A DNA stretch of 10,522 bases, from NCBI GenBank assembly GCA_036939755.1, contig JALLAZ010002331.1:1-10522 (forward strand), written 5' to 3'. The DNA comes from Stephanodiscus triporus. Its lineage: Eukaryota; Bacillariophyta; Thalassiosirophyceae; Thalassiosirales; Thalassiosiraceae. Positions within the stretch are counted from its first letter, which is position 1. Every line of letters starts with the position of its first letter. This document shows, piece after piece, positions 1 through 4,926 of the stretch. The position numbers and the translations under genes were made by a program. The notes beneath the pieces are model-generated. The model was given only the letters and a program-made list of their open reading frames with translations, was not told the DNA's origin and ran no database searches.

Positions 1-53
1 TTAGGGTTAGGGTTAGGGTTAGGGTTAGGGTTAGGGTTAGGGTTAGGGTTAGG
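1..53 (+). repeat. Telomeric repeat array (TTAGGG)n, facing inward
   Basis: Eight perfect TTAGGG units occupy 1-48, followed by a partial TTAGG (49-53); unique sequence starts at about 54. The G-rich strand reads 5' to 3' into the window. At a true left chromosome end the plus strand would read CCCTAA, so this array is either interstitial or a former right-hand terminus to which the sequence on its right was added. It abuts the 3' side of a Penelope-like element without visible linker sequence. The array may continue left of the window. Confidence 0.97.
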
Positions 54-430
54 TTGATGGCGTCGAAGCGGGAAATCGTCCGACGATCGATCGAATCGCG
101 CGAGTCCTCTAAATTTGACTTAGAAGTATGATGCCAATTAAGACACGGATGCAAAGAAGCCGTGAATGCAAAAATGTATCGATCCTATTCTTAAGGGCAT
201 AGATTCCCGAAGCCTAGGGTTTAAGCTTTCGTCGTTTCGTCGACTTCATCGGCGGTTTATGCTGGTGCTGGTTCGCGCGCGCAGTGGCTTTTAGCCACTC
301 CGCAGATAAACAGATTTCTACAGTACGTTTTGTACCGAGATCGAAAGATGACAAGTAACAGGTAAAGCGCGCTCCCTGTAAAAAATCAGACACAGTAGCC
401 AATTTGTTATTAGGGCGTGATTTTCACGTG

Positions 431-470
431 GTTGCGTGCTAGTACGCACAAGTGCGTGCTAGTACGCAAA
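431..470. repeat. 20-bp direct repeat of a near-palindrome
   Basis: TGCGTGCTAGTACGCA occurs at 433-448 and again at 453-468, a period of 20. Each copy is self-complementary apart from one G/T pair, so as RNA it could fold into a hairpin closed by a G-U wobble. A close relative, TGCGTACTAGTATGCA, lies at 4617-4632 near the other end of the Penelope-like element. Confidence 0.85.
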
Positions 471-700
471 AGTACAATACTTAGCGCAAGATACGAGATT
501 AGTACGAATTCGTACCAAACGAATTTGTTTTTCAGTAGGTGCAAACGCAAAAGTACAATACTTAGCGCAAGATACGAGATTAGTACGAATTCGTACCATA
601 CGAATTTGTTTTGCAGTAGGTGCAAAGTCGTACCATACGAATTCGTGCTGCAGTAGGCATGATTTCGTACTGTACTAATTCGTATCATACAAATTTGTAG
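464..700. repeat. 81-bp tandem repeat, two full and two degenerate units
   Basis: Units at 464-544 and 545-625 are nearly identical, differing at only two or three bases. A shortened third unit follows at about 626-656 and a strongly diverged fourth at about 661-700. Each full unit carries the perfect 14-bp palindrome GTACGAATTCGTAC (502-515 and 583-596). In unit 2 this overlaps a second inverted repeat, AATTCGTA-CCA-TACGAATT (587-605). The unit length is a multiple of three and free of stops in some frames, which creates spurious ORFs on both strands. The array lies in the 3' region of the Penelope-like element. Confidence 0.92.
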
Positions 701-763
701 ATGAGATGGGAAAAATGGTGGGGGGTACCAATACCCCACCAAGTGCAAAGCCAACCAGAGAGC

Positions 764-2680
764 TCACGTGATTTGCTGACTGTTTGTAGTCGCATCCTCA
801 ATACCGGTCTGTAGAAAAGATGATACTGGAGGGCAACTAAGACGATCGATTCGGCGTATGCTGAGAACCCCGCCGAGATTCAGATGTCTGCTATAAGCGA
901 CCACTAAACGTCTGATTCCAATTGGATAACCATATGGAGATTTCAGATCATAAAATGGTTGGCGATCGGCAGGTTCCATTACCGTCTCACGCCATAATGC
1001 TTGGATTGTAGATGATATCGGGTCATGTGGGTGGAATTTGAGGTGAAAGAATATCACACTCGGGTCGGGTTCAGAAGTATTCTTGCTCGCAAGTCTTTGT
1101 TCTTTTGGCATGGCAAGGAATGTTCTCGCCACTGATAAACCCTGGACGAAGTAAGGGAAGAGTCTCGCCTCACTATATCCACGTTGGATCAATCTCCTGT
1201 GTAGGAGTCGCATCTTTTCGTGGACATCCGATATCGATGTACACAGCTGGTGGAAGCGTAACACTTGTCCAACGACCAAACCATTCAAGAGTCCCGGAGG
1301 GTGTGCAGATGAAGGGGGTATGTATTGGTACAGTGCCATCCTTTTTTCGAAGAGAGTAGTTTCAATGCGGTCGTTGACGATGCTGATCGTCAAGTCCATA
1401 AAGTCTACCCGTTTCCCACGATTGCTGAAGGTCCAGCTCAGACCACCATTGTTGATTTCAGCTTGAAAATCTTTCCAAAGTTGAGCATCGGTGGCTGGGT
1501 CCGGATGAGTTAGCCATATCCCCAATATGTCGTCGATGAACCTCCGGTAGAGTTTCAGGACGTCTGCGTACGTTCCTAAGAATGATTGCTCATGGATACC
1601 AAAGTATATGGTAGCCCATGGGGGGGCTGGAGGTGTGCCCATTGCCGTGCCCTTCACTTGTTTAAAGTGAAGATCTCCGAACGCACAGATCATATTCTTC
1701 ATGATGATGTTGAGGGCACTCTTCAACGCTATGGGATTCCCCGTTGAGCGTGGATTGTTATCGATGTACTCCCCTATGATTGTAAGTGCATGGTCGGTGT
1801 CTATGTTGGTATACATGCTGTCGGCGTCAGCAGTAAATAGAACGGCATTGGGTGGTAGTCGTAAAGAAAGTAGTTCTTCCTTCAGGACGTATGACGACTT
1901 GAAATAGGCAGGCATCTTCTTGGCGATTGGTTGTAATTCCTCGTCAATCCAATGTCCCAAGGGGTGTAGGAGACTCCCACATCCCGAAATGACAGGTCGT
2001 GTTTTGATTGGATTCTTGTGTATTTTATAGAGTTGGTAGAAGAATGGGAATGGATTTTTACACTCTGCCATGTTGGTTCGAATGTAGTTCACTGCTTGTT
2101 TTCCGATGGATTCTTGATGAACCATCAACCATTCATCGACCCTATCTCTGATCTCATCGGCTTGGGCGGCCGCTTCTGCACTCGAGATTTGTTGGTAGGT
2201 CGTTCTGTCGTTGAAATGAAATTTAAATGCGTCACGAACATACCTCTCGTACTCAATACGAGCAATCCCGAGCCCCTTATCCGTATTCACGGTGATGATG
2301 TTCTGCTCTTGCTTGAAATTCAAAAGTAGACGTCGTTGGGGGGGGCTTAAGTTTGTATTCACCTTCCTTGAGTTGAAGAGAGGAGAGATTGTCTCGCGGA
2401 AGGTTTCTAATCGTCGATAGAACTCCTTACTGAATGAGCCAGCAGGAGGAACCCATTTTGATTTGACATATAGTTTTGATGAGCCCATGTCATCATCCTC
2501 CCCCATATCCGCGAAGAAGGCTTTGACTTGTATGTCACGATCAAACCTATCGAACGAAAGTTTGATGTCGGAATTCGATGTTGTCATTTCAGGTTGAATT
2601 ACGAACTTCGATCCCAGTCCCAGCAACGTTTTGCAGTCGGGGGGACAGATACGACCCTCTGTGAGGTCGTGGAACACCAT
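764..2680 (-). CDS. Penelope-like reverse transcriptase without GIY-YIG domain
   Basis: This 638-aa RNA-directed DNA polymerase copies the element's RNA into cDNA. Visible motifs are a DKGLG stretch (134-138), IHKNP...TRPVISGCGS (220-236), motif A with D285 in TADADSMYTNI, motif B KGTAMGTPPAP (343-353), motif C YRRFIDDILGIW with catalytic D383/D384, a motif D-like VDFMDL (425-430), and the PLE thumb signature around SAHPPG...RFHQLCT (458-481). After the thumb only about 150 residues remain and no GIY-YIG nuclease is recognisable, as in telomere-associated PLEs. The start given is the first in-frame ATG. The frame is open and protein-like back to 3064, overlapping ORF1 by about 250 nt in the -1 frame, so the natural N terminus may come from frameshifting. 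Residues just upstream of the ATG read like coding sequence. Confidence 0.93.
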   Translation of the reverse strand: MVFHDLTEGRICPPDCKTLLGLGSKFVIQPEMTTSNSDIKLSFDRFDRDIQVKAFFADMGEDDDMGSSKLYVKSKWVPPAGSFSKEFYRRLETFRETISPLFNSRKVNTNLSPPQRRLLLNFKQEQNIITVNTDKGLGIARIEYERYVRDAFKFHFNDRTTYQQISSAEAAAQADEIRDRVDEWLMVHQESIGKQAVNYIRTNMAECKNPFPFFYQLYKIHKNPIKTRPVISGCGSLLHPLGHWIDEELQPIAKKMPAYFKSSYVLKEELLSLRLPPNAVLFTADADSMYTNIDTDHALTIIGEYIDNNPRSTGNPIALKSALNIIMKNMICAFGDLHFKQVKGTAMGTPPAPPWATIYFGIHEQSFLGTYADVLKLYRRFIDDILGIWLTHPDPATDAQLWKDFQAEINNGGLSWTFSNRGKRVDFMDLTISIVNDRIETTLFEKRMALYQYIPPSSAHPPGLLNGLVVGQVLRFHQLCTSISDVHEKMRLLHRRLIQRGYSEARLFPYFVQGLSVARTFLAMPKEQRLASKNTSEPDPSVIFFHLKFHPHDPISSTIQALWRETVMEPADRQPFYDLKSPYGYPIGIRRLVVAYSRHLNLGGVLSIRRIDRLSCPPVSSFLQTGIEDATTNSQQIT

Positions 2681-2811
2681 ACTTGTTGGTGTGTTGGTAA
2701 ATTCCCATGCGTTGGTTTTACCGAGCAGTAGTACCGCATTGCTGAGTGGGGATAAATGGGGAACAGGTAAAAATCCATATTTTTGAATAATTACCGCGTT
2801 AACTTCGTTGT

Positions 2812-3984
2812 CTACGCTCCTCTGCCTGTCGATGTTCCTCTTCCTTTCCCATTCGATCGATTTGAAGATCGACCGCCACCGCGTCCTCTCCCCGCGTTGG
2901 AGGAACCGCTGCCGCGACCTCCTACTTCGGGTTCTTTTCCACGGCTGCCCTTCGACTTTTGTTTCTTTGATGGGTTCGCCGCTTGGTCTGATTTCTTTGG
3001 CCCCGCGGCGCCGACTTGGCCCCGCGCATCTTTTTTTGCGTGTTGTCCTCCATTCTGTTGGATTTTACCCTCCTTCTTCTTCTGCGATTTGTTGGAGGCA
3101 CTGATAATTGTTTTGCACGTTTTCGCGACAAGGGCATTCAGTGATGTGTGATCCAGATTATCACCACGCTGGAGAATGGCAGTTGTCTCTTCGGCGAGTG
3201 CCGACTTCGACGCTTCATCGCGGATCTTCTTTAGATTTTTCCTGACGACGATTTTCTCCTCCTCGGCCAAATATTTAGCCCAGGATTTGCCGTAGATGCA
3301 ATGTATCCAATCGGCATAGTCCTTCAGAAGCTGGACACGGAGAGGGGTAAGATATCCCTCGTCGCTTCCAATCTTCGTCGCGACCGTCGCATTAACTGTT
3401 GTTGTAGTGGTTGTCTCCAGGGGTTCAATCCCTTCGACGTCCATAACGTTGGTGTTCGCTCGCGCGGATCCTGTCACCATTTCGGTTTCCAACTCTTCGA
3501 ACGTACGAGTACGTCCACTCTGGCGCGCGGCGGCATTTTGGGTGTACATATTCGTTTGCACGGCGATCGATTTCGTTGGTAGAGCCAGGAGGCCGTGATG
3601 CGCTTTATAAGCTGCCATCATCGACACTTTGGTTGGTTTTCCTGGTGCGATTTTTGTGATTAAGTCATCGCCGTGATGTTCGATGAGGTCAACGAACATG
3701 CGATGCTTATCGTAGCTCTCGCGTCCTCTGGTTACGGAGAGACCGTGGCCGAGCTCAGGCAAGCGTGCGACCATGGATTTAAGGAGCTGTTCACGCAACT
3801 CCGTGCAGACCATTTTGGAGACGTCGATGAAGACGCTCTTGAGTTCGAGTCCGCACTTTTTGATGATGTCGTCCGCTCGCGCGGAAGCAGCCTTAAAACC
3901 CGGACTGCTCATCACCGACGCTGACGCCGAGAGTGATGTCTTAAACCGCACGGAGTGCGGAATGAAGTCGTCATCGTTTTGCAT
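2812..3984 (-). CDS. PLE ORF1: gag-like basic protein with C-terminal RGG box
   Basis: This 390-aa protein (from the first ATG, 3984) probably binds the element RNA as a nucleocapsid-like partner of the RT. Near the start, DDDFIPHSVRFKTSLSAS resembles a segment I associate with ORFs of diatom retroelements, a family impression I could not test. The middle is mixed and helical-looking, with a run of threonines. About the last 90 residues are Lys/Arg/Gly-rich and end in GRGRGGGR and GKGRG repeats typical of RNA-binding RGG boxes. No zinc knuckle or catalytic motif is seen. The frame continues upstream of the ATG to a stop near 4155 with protein-like sequence (including ILQAIILESTGEHL) but no ATG, so an upstream exon or a frameshift may be missing. 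The last third overlaps the RT frame. Confidence 0.75.
   Translation of the reverse strand: MQNDDDFIPHSVRFKTSLSASASVMSSPGFKAASARADDIIKKCGLELKSVFIDVSKMVCTELREQLLKSMVARLPELGHGLSVTRGRESYDKHRMFVDLIEHHGDDLITKIAPGKPTKVSMMAAYKAHHGLLALPTKSIAVQTNMYTQNAAARQSGRTRTFEELETEMVTGSARANTNVMDVEGIEPLETTTTTTVNATVATKIGSDEGYLTPLRVQLLKDYADWIHCIYGKSWAKYLAEEEKIVVRKNLKKIRDEASKSALAEETTAILQRGDNLDHTSLNALVAKTCKTIISASNKSQKKKEGKIQQNGGQHAKKDARGQVGAAGPKKSDQAANPSKKQKSKGSRGKEPEVGGRGSGSSNAGRGRGGGRSSNRSNGKGRGTSTGRGA
3004..3037 (-). promoter_or_regulatory. Candidate -1 ribosomal frameshift signal
   Basis: On the minus strand the ORF1 codons GCA AAA AAA GAT give the heptamer A_AAA_AAA (3037-3031) in the correct X_XXY_YYZ phase. A 4-nt spacer GATG (3030-3027) follows. 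Then comes a hairpin at 3026-3004 with outer arms CGCGG/CCGCG, a single G-G mismatch, inner arms GCC/GGC and loop AAGTC. The site sits inside the ORF1/RT overlap, after the last RT-frame stop (3067-3065) and before the ORF1 stop (2814-2812). A slip would join ORF1 to 755 RT-frame residues. Splicing or reinitiation at the RT ATG are alternatives. Confidence 0.6.
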
Positions 3985-4237
3985 TTTCTGATGTGATGTT
4001 ACTTTTTTGTAATATTTAGCAGCAAGGACGAGGTGTTCGCCCGTGCTCTCCAGAATAATCGCTTGTAAGATAGGGTCGAGCGACGAGGGAAGAGCGCAAA
4101 GAGAAAGAAAAGGACAGGACCAAGAAGATCCATCCCGCAATCCTTTCAATGCTTAAACGAGCAGCGGCAGTCGATTCACACGATGATGACAGCGGAATCG
4201 CTCCGTCATGTTTACGCTTCATCAATTGCAACAACAT
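3985..4237 (-). other. Leader of PLE ORF1 with possible missing N-terminal coding
   Basis: Two open stretches overlap here on the minus strand. One is the ORF1 frame between 4149 and 3985, which is protein-like but lacks an ATG. The other is a 73-codon ORF starting with ATG at 4237 and ending at 4016, one frame away. A +1 shift, or an intron whose 3' end is the pyrimidine-rich tract finishing in CTTACAAG, could link them. I see no strong 5' splice site, so this stays a suggestion. The short ORF alone matches nothing I recognise. Confidence 0.35.
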
Positions 4238-4667
4238 CCTCCTACAGACTAGAGGATGTAGGTTTCGCCGCTGGAACAATCCAAGCTCTTCACGTTGGGG
4301 AATTTTTGTACGTTTTTGACACAGCAATATGTTTAGAGAGGACGACCGGTAGCCATTAGATACTGAGGTATCATATACATATTAACCACTTACCATCAGC
4401 ATCATCAGATGAGGTACGATGTGTAATGACTAAATAATACCAATTAGTCGCTAGGAGTCTTGACGTACTATACCGCCACAGCCTCTAGTATGAATAGAGC
4501 GAGGGCATATTCCACCACCTCATTGCTGTATACATCATACTCATTGATTGCATTCGATCACTCTCCCTTTGAATGAATGCCAACACTTCTGGCATCAATT
4601 CCACTTCCTAAGTAATTGCGTACTAGTATGCATAATTTCACGCAATTACTTTTGCACACTCACTCAG
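4238..4667. other. Non-coding stretch between PLE leader and copia LTR
   Basis: No convincing gene is present in these 430 bases. Two hairpin-forming sequences stand out: 4577-4595 (arms ATGCCA/TGGCAT, 7-nt loop) and 4610-4651 (12-bp perfect arms AAGTAATTGCGT/ACGCAATTACTT). The loop side of the second contains TACTAGTATGCA, resembling the palindromes at 433-468. The five bases before the LTR are CTCAG (4663-4667), which would be the left target-site duplication; its partner lies outside the window. The PLE 5' end must lie somewhere in here. Confidence 0.6.
4610..4651. repeat. 12-bp perfect inverted repeat (hairpin)
   Basis: AAGTAATTGCGT at 4610-4621 is exactly complementary to ACGCAATTACTT at 4640-4651 with an 18-nt loop. 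It lies 17 bp before the copia LTR, on the 5' side of the Penelope-like element. No downstream T-run or gene suggests a terminator role. It could be a structured end of the PLE leader or a fragile palindromic site that attracted insertions. Confidence 0.8.
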
Positions 4668-4783
4668 TGTTGGGAGTAGTGCAAGTTCAATGAGGGCGAC
4701 AGACAGACGACTAGGAGTGGCCAGAATAACGAAACGATACAAGCCACTAGTACATGGGAGAGGGAGAGAGTAGCGCGAGTGAC

Positions 4784-4807
4784 GTGAGAGATAAACTCTC
4801 ACTTTCT
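4784..4807 (+). promoter_or_regulatory. Predicted transcription start: palindrome plus initiator
   Basis: CTCTCACTTTCT contains TCACTTT, which matches the general initiator YYANWYY and the stramenopile (oomycete) initiator TCAYTYY, with +1 at A4801. Overlapping it is a perfect hairpin, arms GTGAGAG (4784-4790) and CTCTCAC (4796-4802), loop ATAAA. Both are kept in the second LTR at 10259-10282, with only one loop base changed. There is no convincing TATA box. TGACGT at 4780-4785, a bZIP-type element known in diatom CO2/cAMP-responsive promoters, becomes GGACGT in the second LTR. Confidence 0.5.
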
Positions 4808-4883
4808 AACAATTATCTAGCAATACAATGTTATGTGCTTAGCATCGTAGGATCGATGTCTTCTCAACATAATTGTTAGAAAG
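4802..4883 (+). promoter_or_regulatory. U5/PBS stem: candidate self-priming structure
   Basis: CTTTCTAACAATTAT (4802-4816) is perfectly complementary to ATAATTGTTAGAAAG (4869-4883). The second arm begins at the last LTR base and covers the position of a primer-binding site (4870 on), which has no TGG or other visible tRNA 3'-end complement. The first arm starts one base after the predicted transcript start. In the second copy (10277-10291 with 10344-10358) both arms differ at one paired position: C4810-G4875 becomes T10285-A10350, so pairing is preserved. Tf1 of fission yeast primes reverse transcription with the 5' end of its own mRNA folded onto the PBS, and this layout is the same in principle. 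Confidence 0.7.
4828..4842 (+). other. Short upstream ORF in copia leader
   Basis: ATG TTA TGT GCT TAG lies in the loop of the U5/PBS stem, 99 bp before the gag ATG, and is identical in the second copy (10303-10317). Further upstream ATGs occur at 4833 and 4855. If transcription begins near 4801, ribosomes must pass three upstream AUGs and a 15-bp stem before gag, which could keep gag translation low. Confidence 0.4.
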
Positions 4884-4926
4884 CAAACAGACGGATAACC
4901 ACACCGAGGCGTACGGAACAGTCACA

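Larger units (their letters stand above)
54..763 (-). other. 3' non-coding region of the Penelope-like element
   Basis: This ~710-bp stretch lies between the RT stop codon and the telomeric repeats and has no convincing gene. It holds a short palindromic repeat pair (431-470), an 81-bp tandem repeat with degenerate extra units (464-700), and a small hairpin next to the telomere junction (75-87, arms ATCGT/ACGAT). At 214-222 there is a TAGGGTTTA stretch resembling a telomere repeat of the plant type, probably by chance. In PLEs the 3' RNA end is what the RT must recognise, so the structured repeats may matter for template choice; that is inference. Confidence 0.7.
54..4667 (-). mobile_element. 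Endonuclease-deficient Penelope-like element (telomere-attached)
   Basis: This minus-strand retroelement has, in transcript order, a leader, an RGG-rich ORF1, a Penelope-type RT ORF and a ~710-bp 3' region that ends on the telomeric array. RT motifs identify the family; no GIY-YIG endonuclease follows the RT. Endonuclease-less PLEs of the Athena/Coprina kind are known to sit at telomeric repeats, where the exposed G-strand 3' end is thought to prime cDNA synthesis, and this junction has that orientation. Both main ORFs are intact, so the copy looks recent or constrained. The left boundary is clear. The right boundary is not visible, and I set it at the copia LTR only because nothing marks it earlier; the true 5' end lies somewhere between about 4240 and 4667. 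Confidence 0.8.
4668..4869 (+). repeat. 5' LTR of copia element
   Basis: The 202-bp repeat starts TGTTGGGA and ends TCTCAACA, a 7-of-8 terminal inverted repeat with the usual TG...CA ends. It aligns without gaps to 10143-10344 at a constant offset of 5475, with about 22 substitutions. Homology stops to the left of 4668, which fixes the start. The U3 part (4668 to about 4800) carries an open reading tail ending in TAG, a purine-rich run (4756-4770) and TGACGTGA (4780-4787). The transcript start is probably at 4801. Confidence 0.93.

Noticed and set aside
1..53. The window starting at a true chromosome terminus
   Set aside because: A left end would read CCCTAA on this strand; the repeats point inward.
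213..223. TAGGGTTTA as a second telomere-type repeat in the 3' region
   Set aside because: A single nine-base match is easily due to chance.
410..754. A 114-codon minus-strand ORF (and a shorter one on the plus strand) across the 81-bp repeats
   Set aside because: It starts at TTG and is made of the repeat unit read in frame; the 81-bp period preserves openness on both strands. No sign of a real protein.
2922..3137. Arginine-rich 71-codon ORF in the third minus-strand frame
   Set aside because: A shadow of the biased RGG-coding region of ORF1 with no independent evidence.
4400..4412. CTGATGA on the minus strand, suggestive of a hammerhead ribozyme core, which some Penelope elements carry
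   Set aside because: No GAAA box or matching stems are found at the right distances.
4870..4884. A conventional tRNA primer-binding site after the LTR
   Set aside because: There is no TGG or visible complement to a tRNA 3' end, nor to the initiator-tRNA anticodon region used by Drosophila copia as I know it; a search of the host tRNAs is still needed.
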